Of a DNA stretch of 64,000 bases, positions 53,502 to 62,434 are shown piece by piece. The notes beneath the pieces are model-generated. The model was not told the DNA's origin. It saw only the letters and a program-made list of their open reading frames with translations, and did not search any database. Position 1 is the first letter of the stretch. Each line of letters opens with the position of its first letter. The position numbers and the translations under genes are program-made. Source of the stretch: Streptomyces kanamyceticus (lineage in GTDB: Bacteria; Actinomycetota; Actinomycetes; Streptomycetales; Streptomycetaceae); the NCBI RefSeq assembly GCF_008704495.1, contig NZ_CP023699.1, positions 3,162,001-3,226,000 of the forward strand. Reading direction: 5' to 3'.

Positions 53502-56500
53502 CCGCCCGTCCGAGCCACGAGATCCGCGCCGACATCTTCCGGCTCGACGACGAGCCGTACGGCAGCGCGCGCAACGCCCGCGCCGAGGCGCTCACCGACG
53601 AGGCGGCGGCCGCCGGTGACCGACCGCTCCTCGTGGAGGCGCTTGCCGCCCTGGTCCACGCGTACTCGTTCAGCGCCGAGTGCGACAAGATGTTCGTGCC
53701 GTTCGCGCGCCTGCTGGGGCTGTACGACGAGCATCCCGCGGACTTCGACGAGGACGACGTCCACCAGTTGCACTGGATGTTCAAGTGGGTGGCGGGGGAC
53801 GCGCGGCAGCAGTACGACGTGCCGCTCGCCTCCATCGAGGAGTGGCTCACCGAGATGCGGCGCCGCTACCGAGTCGCCGGATACTCCGAACGGGCCGTGC
53901 ACGGCTGCGAGTTCATGCTCGCCAGACACCTGGGCGACACCGCGCGCGCCGCCCGGGCGCACGCCGCGTGGACGGCCGCGGAGCGCGACGAGATGTCCGA
54001 CTGCCTGGCCTGCGAGTGCGCCCTCGACGGCCTCTGGCTGCTGGAGCGCGGCGATGACACGGGGGCCCTGAAGGGCTGGCGGCCCGTCCTCGACGGCACC
54101 CACAGCTGCAACCGCGAGCCGCACGAGACCCTCGCCTGGTCCCTGCTCCCCCTGGTCCGCCTCGGCAGGCCGGACCTGGCCCGCGCGCACCATCTGCGCG
54201 GCTACCGCATGGTCCGCTCCGACGAGACGTTCGGACCCGTCGTCGGCCTGCACATCGAGTTCTGCGCACTCACCGGGAACGAGCCGCGCGGCCTGGAGAT
54301 CCTCGCCGAGCAGGGCGCGCGCTGGACCCAGGACGGCGACCCGCTCGCGCGCCACGACTGGCTGGTGAGCACGGCGCTGCTGATGCGCCGCTTGGTCGAA
54401 CTGGGGCACGGCGAGCGCGCCGTGCCGGGGCCGGGGGCGGGGCTGGGATCGGGGTCGGAGCTGGGGTCGGGGCTGGGGCTGGGGTCGGGGCTGGGGTCGG
54501 GGCTGGGGCTGGGGTCGGGGCCGGGGCTGGGGTCGGGGTCGGGGCTGGGGCCGGGGCTGGGGTCGAGGCCGGGGCCGAGGCCGGGGCCGGGGCCGTCCGG
54601 TGGGCAGTGGACCGCGGCGACGCTCCTCGACCACGCACGCACCACGGCGCTCGCCCTCGCGGCCCGCTTCGACCTGCGCAACGGCAACACGGCCGTCTCC
54701 GACCGCGCCCGCGCCACGATGGCGGCGCGGCCGTTGTGCGGGGCGCTGCCGTTGGGGCTGGGGGCGCTGCCGTTGGGGCTGAGGGCCGAGCCGTTGGGGT
54801 TGGGGGCGGAGCCGTTGGCTGGCGGGGGCGGAGGCACGACCTCCGAACCCGACGCTGGCTTCGGCCTCGACTCCGGCTCCGGCTCCGGCTCTAGCCCTGC
54901 TCTCGACTCCGACCCTGACCTCGGCTCTGCGCCCGGCTCTGGCTCCGCCCCTGACCCCGGCCCCAGCTCTGGCTTCGGCCTTGACCTCCGCCCGGGCTCC
55001 GGCCCTGACCCCGGCGCTGGTCCCGGCGCTGGTCCCGGTACTCACCTCGACTCTGCGCCCGGCTCTGGCCCCGGCCTCAGCTCTGGCTCCGCCCTTGACC
55101 TCCGCCCGGGCTCCGGCCCTGACCCCGGCGCTGATCCCGGTACTCACCTCGACTCTGCCTCCGACCCAGGTCCCGGCTCTGGGTCCGACTCCAGCTCCAG
55201 CTCCAGCTCCAGCTCCAGCTCCAGCTCCAGCCATGGTCTCGGTCCTGATCCCGGCCCTGACCTCGACTCTGGGCCCGGCTCTGACTCCGCCCCTGACCTC
55301 GGCCAGGGCTCCGGCCCCGGCTCCAACCCTGGCCTCAGCTTTGCCCCTGGCCCCGGCCCCGGCCCCGACGCCACGCCTGTCCGCACCCCCGGCGCGGCCC
55401 CCGAAGGCCCCGGCGGGCTCGACGCACCCCAACCACCCCAACCACCCACCAGACCCGCCCACCCCTCGACCCCCGAGCAACTCCTCCACCGCGCCCGCGA
55501 GTTCACCCGCAAGGCCCACCCCTCCGCGGGCACCGCCTGGCAGCAAGCCGTGGATGCTCTTGACGCCAGTCGTGGTGAGCCGCTCGGTGACGGTGATCGG
55601 GCCGATTGGCTCGATGCCCTCGCGCTCGACCTCAGCGGGGAGCAAGTGCCCCGGGGAGTCGCGCTGTTCGGGCGGGCCGCCGAGTGTCACGAGCGGGCCG
55701 GGCGGGCCGGGAGCGCGCTTGTCTCGCGGGCGCGAGCCCTGTTGTGCCGTCCGGACGCCATGGCCGATCCGGATACTCCGGGGCGGCTCGCCCAGCTGCG
55801 GGCGCGGGCCGACGCGCTGCACCCCGAGGGTGGTGCCACGACCGTCGACGTGGTCACGTTGTGGCTGCTGCACTGCCGGGTGCGCGCCGCACAACTGGCC
55901 GGTGCGATGCCGAGTGCCGCGGATCCGGAGAGCGAAAGGGCCGCCCTCAACGCCGAGTTGGACCTCCTCATCGACTTCGCCCGGCGCCACCTCGACGCCC
56001 CCGCCGTACTCACCCGCATCGCCGGGGCCACGGAGCTGCTCGGCCTGCTCGCCGTCGCCGACGACCCCGACGCCGCCGTCGAGCTGCTGCGCACCGCCGT
56101 CGTGCGCCACCACGAGTCGGGCCGCCCCTGGCTCGCCGCCAACGCCGAGATCCAGCTCGCCACGGTGCTGCTGAGCCGCGGCGAAGGGCAGCGCGCCGCC
56201 ACCGTCGTACGCACCGTCCTCGACGACCCGGAACGCGTCCCGCTGCTCGCGTCGCGCGACCGGGCGCGGCTGTGTCTGGTCCTGGCCCAGACCTTGACCG
56301 GTCCCGACGAAGGCACGGAGGAAGGCTCGCTGCTCATCGACGCCGCGCACTTCGCCGAGCTGGCGGGCGAGAGCGCGGGGCTCGGCGCCCTGGCCAGGCT
56401 CCGGCTCGGCGGGCACTACTGCGAGCGCGGCCGCCACGACGAGGCGGCGGCCGTCCTGGAGGCAGTGTTGCCCGACCTCACGACGGCGGGGCACGACCCG

Positions 56501-57352
56501 CGCGACGTGGTGCGGGCCCGCGTCTGGCTCGCGCACTCCTATCTGAGTTCGGATCTGAGTTCGGACGAACCCGCTCTGGCCGCCGAGCAGTTCGCCCTCG
56601 CCGCCGACGCCGCGTCGGCCTGGCCCGATCAGCACCACCACGCGGCGCTCACCCAGCAGGCCGCGGAGGCGCTGGGCCTCGCGGGGCTCGGGGCGGAATC
56701 CGTGCGGGCGTACGAACGGGCCGTCGAACTGTGGAGCGGGCTCGGCGAGAACGCGGCGGCCGTCCGCGCGCTGCGGGCCCTCGCGTGGCAGACCCGGGAT
56801 CCGGGCGCGGCAGGAGCGGCAGGCACGGCAGGGCCGGACGCCGCCGAGCGCGTCATGGCGCGGGCCGTCGACCTCTGCGAGCGCGCGGCACGGACCGCGG
56901 GTGACGACGACGAGCGTGCCGAACTCCGCATCGAACTGGGCCGCACCCACCAGCAGTTCGCCCAGCTGCACCTGGCACGCTCCGACGGCCCGCCCGCCCG
57001 CGAGCAGGACACTCCGCAGCGGTACACCGAGAACGTCGCCGCGTACGAGCGGGCCCTGGCCCGCACGGAACGGGCCACCGAGGCGTTCGCGGCCTGCGGT
57101 ACGGCCGGGCAGGACGACCTCTTCGCCGCCGAACTCTTCGCCGTACGACTGGAGTCGGGCCTCGGACGGCGGACAGCCGCGGCCGAGCGGGCGCGCCGCC
57201 TCGCCACCCGGCTGCGCGAACTGCCCGACCCGGACGGCTCCTTGGCCGAACTCGGCGCCCTGTGCGCCGCGTTCATGGCCGAGAGCGACGGGAGCAACGG
57301 GAACTACGCGAGCGACGGGAACTATGACGAGAACGGCAGGCACGACGCATGA
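53498..57352 (+). CDS. Large TPR-like helical-repeat protein with a long low-complexity linker
   Basis: A 1284-aa protein. Residues 1-305 and about 660-1284 are helical, with Ala/Leu/Arg-rich paired helices of TPR type (VEALAALVHAYSFSAECDK; LARLRLGGHYCERGRHDEAAAVLEAV; RAYERAVELWSGLGENAAAV). Between them lies a linker of about 340 residues: first Gly-Leu-Gly-Ser repeats, then Pro/Gly/Asp/Ser repeats, including a run of 14 Ser. No enzymatic motif was found. It overlaps the Hsp90-family stop and the kinase start (both ATGA), so the three proteins are probably made together. TPR proteins commonly dock Hsp90 or scaffold signalling complexes; that is the likely role. Confidence 0.85.
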   Translation: MTARPSHEIRADIFRLDDEPYGSARNARAEALTDEAAAAGDRPLLVEALAALVHAYSFSAECDKMFVPFARLLGLYDEHPADFDEDDVHQLHWMFKWVAGDARQQYDVPLASIEEWLTEMRRRYRVAGYSERAVHGCEFMLARHLGDTARAARAHAAWTAAERDEMSDCLACECALDGLWLLERGDDTGALKGWRPVLDGTHSCNREPHETLAWSLLPLVRLGRPDLARAHHLRGYRMVRSDETFGPVVGLHIEFCALTGNEPRGLEILAEQGARWTQDGDPLARHDWLVSTALLMRRLVELGHGERAVPGPGAGLGSGSELGSGLGLGSGLGSGLGLGSGPGLGSGSGLGPGLGSRPGPRPGPGPSGGQWTAATLLDHARTTALALAARFDLRNGNTAVSDRARATMAARPLCGALPLGLGALPLGLRAEPLGLGAEPLAGGGGGTTSEPDAGFGLDSGSGSGSSPALDSDPDLGSAPGSGSAPDPGPSSGFGLDLRPGSGPDPGAGPGAGPGTHLDSAPGSGPGLSSGSALDLRPGSGPDPGADPGTHLDSASDPGPGSGSDSSSSSSSSSSSSSSHGLGPDPGPDLDSGPGSDSAPDLGQGSGPGSNPGLSFAPGPGPGPDATPVRTPGAAPEGPGGLDAPQPPQPPTRPAHPSTPEQLLHRAREFTRKAHPSAGTAWQQAVDALDASRGEPLGDGDRADWLDALALDLSGEQVPRGVALFGRAAECHERAGRAGSALVSRARALLCRPDAMADPDTPGRLAQLRARADALHPEGGATTVDVVTLWLLHCRVRAAQLAGAMPSAADPESERAALNAELDLLIDFARRHLDAPAVLTRIAGATELLGLLAVADDPDAAVELLRTAVVRHHESGRPWLAANAEIQLATVLLSRGEGQRAATVVRTVLDDPERVPLLASRDRARLCLVLAQTLTGPDEGTEEGSLLIDAAHFAELAGESAGLGALARLRLGGHYCERGRHDEAAAVLEAVLPDLTTAGHDPRDVVRARVWLAHSYLSSDLSSDEPALAAEQFALAADAASAWPDQHHHAALTQQAAEALGLAGLGAESVRAYERAVELWSGLGENAAAVRALRALAWQTRDPGAAGAAGTAGPDAAERVMARAVDLCERAARTAGDDDERAELRIELGRTHQQFAQLHLARSDGPPAREQDTPQRYTENVAAYERALARTERATEAFAACGTAGQDDLFAAELFAVRLESGLGRRTAAAERARRLATRLRELPDPDGSLAELGALCAAFMAESDGSNGNYASDGNYDENGRHDA
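54425..54598 (+). repeat. G-rich hexanucleotide tract in the TPR-like gene
   Basis: About 170 bp of GGGGCT/GGGGTC/GGGGCC units encoding Gly-Leu/Gly-Ser/Gly-Pro. The coding strand is almost all G with C/T between runs of four G, suited to G-quadruplex formation. Because units are 6 bp, changes in number keep the frame but change linker length. Confidence 0.92.
54840..55440 (+). repeat. C-rich minisatellite tract in the TPR-like gene
   Basis: About 600 bp of imperfect 6- and 12-bp units (CTCCGGCCCTGACCCCGG-like) encoding Gly-Ser, Asp-Pro-Gly and Ser runs. It includes a block around 54978-55050 that is nearly duplicated at 55094-55160, and a pure (CTCCAG)n stretch near 55191-55232. The coding strand here is C-rich, the reverse of the tract before it. 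Confidence 0.9.
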
Positions 57353-59040
57353 GCACTGCCGGATCCGCCCGCCGCGTGATCGACGACCGCTTCGAACTGC
57401 TCGACCGGCTCGGCGGTGGCGGCATGGGCACGGTGTGGCGCGCCCGCGACCTGGCGCTCGACCGCGAGGTGGCGGTCAAGGAAGTGCGGCCGCCGGACCC
57501 CGCCCTCGCCGAGTACGACCCGGAGGGCGCGCGGACGCTGCGGGCCAGGGTGTTGCGGGAGGCGCGCGCGCTGGCCCGTGTCGACCATCCCAACGTGGTG
57601 ACCATCCACCACATCGTGGACGGCGGCGACGGCACGTACCCCTGGCTCGTGATGGAGCTGGTCACCGGTGGTTCGCTCCAGGACAGGATCGGGCGCGGGA
57701 CGCTGCCGCCCCAGGAGGCGGCGGTCCTCGGGCGCGAGATCCTCGCCGCGCTGCGCGCCGCGCACGCGGCGGGCATCGAACACCGCGACGTGAAGCCCGC
57801 CAACGTACTGCTGCGCCCGGACGGCCGCCCCGTCCTCACGGACTTCGGCATCGCCGCGATCCGCGAGTCCACCGCCCTGACGGCCACCGGATCCGTCATC
57901 GGCTCCCCCGACTACATGGCGCCCGAACGCGTCAGCGGCCGCGACGGCGGTCCTGCCGCCGACCTGTGGTCGCTGGGCATGCTGCTCTACGTCGCCGTGG
58001 AGGGCCGCCACCCGCTGCGCAGGCAGAGCACCCTGGCCACCCTGGCGGCCGTACTCAACGAGGACGTACCGCCCCCGCGACGCGCGGGCCCGCTGGGCGG
58101 GGTGCTGCGGGCCCTGCTCGTACGGGATCCGGCGGCGCGGCCCGGGGCCGGGGAGCTGGACGGGCTGCTCGCGGTAGCCGCCAACTCCCGTGCGGGGGGC
58201 GGTGGTTCGGTGTCGGGCTCACCCGTGGACCCGCCCTTGGGGACGCGGCGCATGCCTGCGGACGCGGGGCGCGGCCCCAGTGACGCCACACCCACCTCCT
58301 ACCGGCTCACGCCGCCCGCACCGCGCCCGACGTCCGAGCCGCCGCCGCTCGGCCCCGGTGCGGCACTGCGGCGGGTGCGGCGGGCGCGGGTCACCACGGG
58401 GGTCGCCGCGCTCGGCGGGACCGCTCTCGTCGGCGTCCTGGTGTGGGCCCTGCTGCCCGTGCCCGACGGCGAGGCCGGGGCATCCGGCGGCCGGGCCTCC
58501 GCACCGGCCTCCGCGCCCGCTTCCGCACCGGTATCCGCCCCCAAGGACGAGAAGATCAAGGAACCGGCTGAACCCCCCGAGAAGACCGACCTGTTGACGC
58601 CCGACGGGATCCGCGAATCGGTCGCGAAGCTGAAGCCGCTGATGGGCGGCGGCAAGGTCACGAGCTTCGTCGTCTACCCGGAGCACGTGTCCGCGCAGGC
58701 GCTCGTCAAGGGCAGCACGAAGCGCTACGACGGGTTCACCTACCGGGGCGGCGACTCGGCCGTCCGGGACGACGCGCGCGGCACCGTGATGTCCGGCACC
58801 GTCCCCGTGGACCTCGCGGGCTTCGACTGGGACGCGGTGCCCACCCTGTTCCGCAAGGCGGACAAGGAACTCGGCATCAAGCATCCCACCAGCCGCTATC
58901 TCGTCGTGAACACCGCGTCGACGATCTTCGAGAGCCAGCGGCCCGGCATGAGCGCCTACGTCTCGGACGCGTACGGCTCCGCGTACCTGAAGGCCGATCC
59001 GAAGGGCAACGTGATCGCCGCCTACCCGCGCGAGGACTGA
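57349..59040 (+). CDS. Transmembrane Ser/Thr protein kinase (Hanks type)
   Basis: A 563-aa membrane kinase. Catalytic motifs are intact: glycine loop LGGGGMGTVW (22-30), VAVKEV (Lys44), HRDVKPANVLL (Asp147), DFGIA (165-167) and the APE motif (191-193). After a Pro/Gly-rich juxtamembrane part comes one helix (about 349-370, TTGVAALGGTALVGVLVWALL), an Ala/Pro/Ser linker and an external domain of about 170 aa that I cannot assign; it lacks PASTA repeats. The ATG overlaps the TPR-gene stop (ATGA). It likely phosphorylates partners in this module. The 3' end overlaps the LAL gene on the other strand by 19 nt. Confidence 0.95.
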   Translation: MSTAGSARRVIDDRFELLDRLGGGGMGTVWRARDLALDREVAVKEVRPPDPALAEYDPEGARTLRARVLREARALARVDHPNVVTIHHIVDGGDGTYPWLVMELVTGGSLQDRIGRGTLPPQEAAVLGREILAALRAAHAAGIEHRDVKPANVLLRPDGRPVLTDFGIAAIRESTALTATGSVIGSPDYMAPERVSGRDGGPAADLWSLGMLLYVAVEGRHPLRRQSTLATLAAVLNEDVPPPRRAGPLGGVLRALLVRDPAARPGAGELDGLLAVAANSRAGGGGSVSGSPVDPPLGTRRMPADAGRGPSDATPTSYRLTPPAPRPTSEPPPLGPGAALRRVRRARVTTGVAALGGTALVGVLVWALLPVPDGEAGASGGRASAPASAPASAPVSAPKDEKIKEPAEPPEKTDLLTPDGIRESVAKLKPLMGGGKVTSFVVYPEHVSAQALVKGSTKRYDGFTYRGGDSAVRDDARGTVMSGTVPVDLAGFDWDAVPTLFRKADKELGIKHPTSRYLVVNTASTIFESQRPGMSAYVSDAYGSAYLKADPKGNVIAAYPRED

Positions 59041-62000
59041 CCGCGCCCGACGGCACCGCGCGCCACCAGCGAGGCGAGGGCGGCGCGCGAGGTCACCCCG
59101 GTCTTGCGGTAGACCCGGGCGACATGGCTCTCGACCGTGCGGGTGCTGAGGCAGAGTCTGGCGGCGACGGCCTGGTTGGTGAGGCCCTCGGCGACCAGCG
59201 CGGATATCTCGCTTTCGCGCGGCGTGAGCGCGTCCAACGCGTCCAGCGCGGCGAGCGCGGTGCCGGGGACGGCGCCCGGCGGTCCCGCCGAGCCCGGTGG
59301 CCCGGGCAAGCCCGGTGGTCCCGCCGAGCCCGGCGACCCCGGGGATGCCGACGGGACCGAAGCCGCCAGCGGCCCGGGACCCCGCCGCCCGGGAAGCCCC
59401 GCCGCCGCCGAGGCGTCCGGCACGCCCTGCACGGGCGGAGCCGATGGGACCAACGGGACCGACAGGCCCGGTGCGGCCAGGTGAGCGGCCGGGTTCTGCA
59501 TCACCTCACCGCCCGCCCCATCCGCAAGGCCGACGAGCAGCACCGCCCCGCCCTCCTCGGCGATGCGGCGGCCGCGGCGCCACATGGCGGCCGCCCGCGC
59601 GCCGTCACCCGTGGCGCGCACCAGCGGGGCGCCGAGCAGCAGGCTCTGCGCCTCCCTGAGCGCGGCGCCCGCCCTGGCGCTCTCCTGTGCCGCGTCGGTG
59701 AACGCCCTTGCCGCCGCTTCGAGTTGACCCCGCCGCGCCTCGACGAGTCCGACGGCGCGCAGCGCGGCGCCCCGCTGGGCGGGCAGGCCAAGCCGGTCGG
59801 CCTCGGCAAGCGCGCGGCCCGCCCAGCGCTCCGCGTCCGCGAGGTCGCCGGTGGCCAGCGCCGAAGTAGCGAGCAGCTCAAGGAAGTTGGGGCGTACGGA
59901 GGGCTGCAGTCGGGGCAGGTCGTGGCCGCCGCCCGCGGTCAGCAGGATGTCGCGCACGCGGTACGGGTCGCCCGCGCCCAGGGCGGCGTACGCGAGCTGG
60001 CAGCGGGCGAGCGTCGCCCACCAGCCGTCCAGGGCTCCCACGGTGGCCGCCGCTTCTTCGGCGGCGGCGAGGACCTCGGGGTCGCCGGGCGGCCGGGCCT
60101 GCATGAGGACCATGGCGCGGATTCCCCGCGCGATGCCGAGGAGTTCGCCGCCGCCCAGGGTGCGGGCGACCGCCACGGACTCGTCGGCGAGGGCGAGCGC
60201 GTCGGTGACGCGGCCCGTGGTGTACCTGGCGTACGCGCCGCAGAGCAGGAGCTGGGAGAGCGCGAAGGGGCGGCAGGAGCGCCGGGCGACGTCGACACCG
60301 CGCTCGACGTGGCGCAGGGCGGCCGCGGTGTCGTCGAGGAAGACCTCGCTCCAGGCCAGGCGCACCAGGGACTCGCACTGTCCCGCGAGGTCGGCGTCGG
60401 TCAGGACGTCGGCGAGCGCGGCGGCCTCGGCCGCGTACGCGCGCGCGGCGGCGGTCTCCCCCTCGTACGCCTCGCCCATGGCGGCCAGCGTGAGCGCCTC
60501 GGCCGTGCCGGGCTCGTCGCCGCGCGCGCGGGCGTCGGCGAGGGTGCGGGCGAGTTCCTCGCGCACCTGGGGGAAGCGGGTGGCGAACAGGGCGCGGCAG
60601 CCCCATTCGACGACGAGCGCGGTGCGCCGGGCGCCCACGGGCCCCGGGCGCCGGTCCAGTTCGCGGCGGAGCAGCGCGCCCGCTTCGGCGTAGCGGCCCA
60701 AGTGACGTTCCATGAAGGCGCATTGGACGACGGCGGCGGTACGCAGCCCATCACTGCCCTCGTCACCGTCCGCGTCACCGATCGCGTCACCGACCTCGGC
60801 ACCGCCCCCGCCGTCCGGGCCGGGGCCGTGGTCGCCGATCAGCCGATGGAGCAGATCCCGGCTCTCCTTCACGGCGCCGGTCATGCCGAGCGCGGTGGCA
60901 CGCCGGAGCATCAACTCGCCTCGCAGCGCGCGATGTTCGGGAGCGTCGGGCAGCACCCGGAGCACGGCGCCGAGGAAACGGGCGGCGTCGGCGGGCGCGG
61001 TGGCCGCCACCCGCTCCGCCGCCTCCGTCAGGACGGCGGCAGCGGCGGGGTCCCAGCGGGTCAGCGACCGGTCGACGTGGTGCGCCCGGTCGGCGATCGT
61101 GGCGCCGGTCCCGGCGAGTTCGGCGGCCGCGGCGCGGTGCAGTTCCTGGCGGCGCCAGTGGTCGATGCCCTCGCGCAGCCCCTCCCACAGGAGCGGGTGG
61201 CGGGGCGCGAGCCGCCGCCGCTCGGGGTCGGGACGGAGCAGGTCGCGCGCGACCAACTGACGTAGTGAGCCCACCAGTTCGGCGCGGTCGGCGCCGGTGA
61301 GGGCGCCGATCGTCTCGGTGGTCGCGTGCTCGCCGAGGACGGCGGCAGCCTCCAGCGCGGCGCGCTCGGGCGGGGTGAGCGCGGCCAGTTCGTCGAGCGG
61401 CGCCGGATGCCCGCCGCGCCCGCCGCGCAGCAGCGCCAGGAAGTAGAGCGGGTTGCCCTCGCTCGCGGCGTGCATCTCCTCGGCCCGCTCGCGCGGCACT
61501 CCGGCGGCGAGCCCGTCGGCGCACTCGGCGAGGCCGAGCGGCCCGAGTCCGGTCCGCAGTACGGCGCCGGTGTCGACGCCCCTGGTCAGCGCGGCGGTGA
61601 GGGCGGCTGCGGTCTGGCGTTCGCGTCGGGCGACAACGAGCAGGAAGGGGGCGCGGACAGGATGGCGTACGAGATGGTCGATGAGCTCGACGGACGCGGC
61701 GTCCGCCCAGTGCAGATCGTCGAGGACGACGACGAGGCCGGGCGCGGGCAGCGCGCCGAGCGCCGCCGCGGCCGCGCGGCACAGTCCGAACAGATCGTCC
61801 CCCGAGCCCTGCGCACGCCCGCGATCCACGCCCTGCGCACGCCCGTGATCCGCACCCTGCGCACGTTCGCGATCCTCGCCCTGCGCAGGCCCCTGCTCGA
61901 CGCCGCCCTCCCCCGCCACGCCCCGTACGGCCGGGGGCAGTTCGGCCAGCGAGGGGAACGCCCGCGCGGCCCTCGGGTCGAGCTCGGCGAAGGCGTCGGC

Positions 62001-62285
62001 GAACGGGCGGAACGGACGGCTGCGGGACCGTTCTCCCGCCCGCCCCCGCAGCACGGTCGCGCCGCGCGCCCTGGCCCGCGCCGCGAACTCGGTGAGCAGT
62101 CTGCTCTTGCCGATGCCCGGCTCCCCGACGACATCGACGACCACGGGCACCTCACCGTGGTCCCCCCGCCCCGCACGGGGCTCGCTCCCCACGCGCCCGA
62201 GCGGCCCTTCGAGCCGGTCGAGCTCCCCCGATCTGCCCACGAACGGCGCCCGCTGGGCGGCCCCCGCCCCTTCGAATCTCTCCAC
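59022..62285 (-). CDS. LuxR-family LAL regulator (large ATP-binding, STAND-like)
   Basis: A 1087-aa regulator: an AAA/STAND ATPase at the N-terminus with Walker A VGEPGIGKSRLL and Walker B VVVLDDLHWAD, a long TPR-like middle, and a LuxR helix-turn-helix at the end (LTPRESEISALVAEGLTNQAVAARL...TRTVESHVARVYRKTGVTSRAAL). Two repetitive insertions stand out: a QGRAQG-type repeat around residues 128-160 and a collagen-like GPPGLPGPPGSAGPPG linker before the HTH. The GTG at 62283-62285 has AGGGG 6 nt upstream; other GTGs are possible. It converges on the kinase gene and may respond to it, but no target is known. Confidence 0.92.
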   Translation of the reverse strand: MERFEGAGAAQRAPFVGRSGELDRLEGPLGRVGSEPRAGRGDHGEVPVVVDVVGEPGIGKSRLLTEFAARARARGATVLRGRAGERSRSRPFRPFADAFAELDPRAARAFPSLAELPPAVRGVAGEGGVEQGPAQGEDRERAQGADHGRAQGVDRGRAQGSGDDLFGLCRAAAAALGALPAPGLVVVLDDLHWADAASVELIDHLVRHPVRAPFLLVVARRERQTAAALTAALTRGVDTGAVLRTGLGPLGLAECADGLAAGVPRERAEEMHAASEGNPLYFLALLRGGRGGHPAPLDELAALTPPERAALEAAAVLGEHATTETIGALTGADRAELVGSLRQLVARDLLRPDPERRRLAPRHPLLWEGLREGIDHWRRQELHRAAAAELAGTGATIADRAHHVDRSLTRWDPAAAAVLTEAAERVAATAPADAARFLGAVLRVLPDAPEHRALRGELMLRRATALGMTGAVKESRDLLHRLIGDHGPGPDGGGGAEVGDAIGDADGDEGSDGLRTAAVVQCAFMERHLGRYAEAGALLRRELDRRPGPVGARRTALVVEWGCRALFATRFPQVREELARTLADARARGDEPGTAEALTLAAMGEAYEGETAAARAYAAEAAALADVLTDADLAGQCESLVRLAWSEVFLDDTAAALRHVERGVDVARRSCRPFALSQLLLCGAYARYTTGRVTDALALADESVAVARTLGGGELLGIARGIRAMVLMQARPPGDPEVLAAAEEAAATVGALDGWWATLARCQLAYAALGAGDPYRVRDILLTAGGGHDLPRLQPSVRPNFLELLATSALATGDLADAERWAGRALAEADRLGLPAQRGAALRAVGLVEARRGQLEAAARAFTDAAQESARAGAALREAQSLLLGAPLVRATGDGARAAAMWRRGRRIAEEGGAVLLVGLADGAGGEVMQNPAAHLAAPGLSVPLVPSAPPVQGVPDASAAAGLPGRRGPGPLAASVPSASPGSPGSAGPPGLPGPPGSAGPPGAVPGTALAALDALDALTPRESEISALVAEGLTNQAVAARLCLSTRTVESHVARVYRKTGVTSRAALASLVARGAVGRGQSSRG
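61807..61902. repeat. 4 x 24-bp tandem repeat in the LAL gene
   Basis: Units 61807-61830, 61831-61854, 61855-61878 and 61879-61902, each beginning CCCTGCGCA, encode on the minus strand an 8-residue unit ending in AQG (PAQG, RAQG). In-frame expansion between the Walker A and Walker B regions of the ATPase domain. Confidence 0.9.
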
Positions 62286-62434
62286 CACGTTCCCCTCACG
62301 GCGGCACACGGCCCCCTCGGTCACGTTGTACCGCACGCGTCCCGCGCGGGAAGCGGGCCATGATCTCAGTTTGTGAACAAGAAGTGGCGAAAGGTCTCGG
62401 TTGGAGAACGAACCCGACGAAGAGGGTGCCCTCC

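Noticed and set aside
54425..55440. The repetitive tract considered as a CRISPR array or mobile element
   Set aside because: Units are short, imperfect, in frame and without unique spacers or terminal repeats; they encode the protein linker.
52928..57343. A very long minus-strand open frame (about 1470 codons) opposite the TPR-like gene
   Set aside because: It is the antisense of the plus-strand gene, whose frame has ATGA links at both ends. The minus frame has no domain match, no ribosome binding site and arises from the GC-rich repeats.
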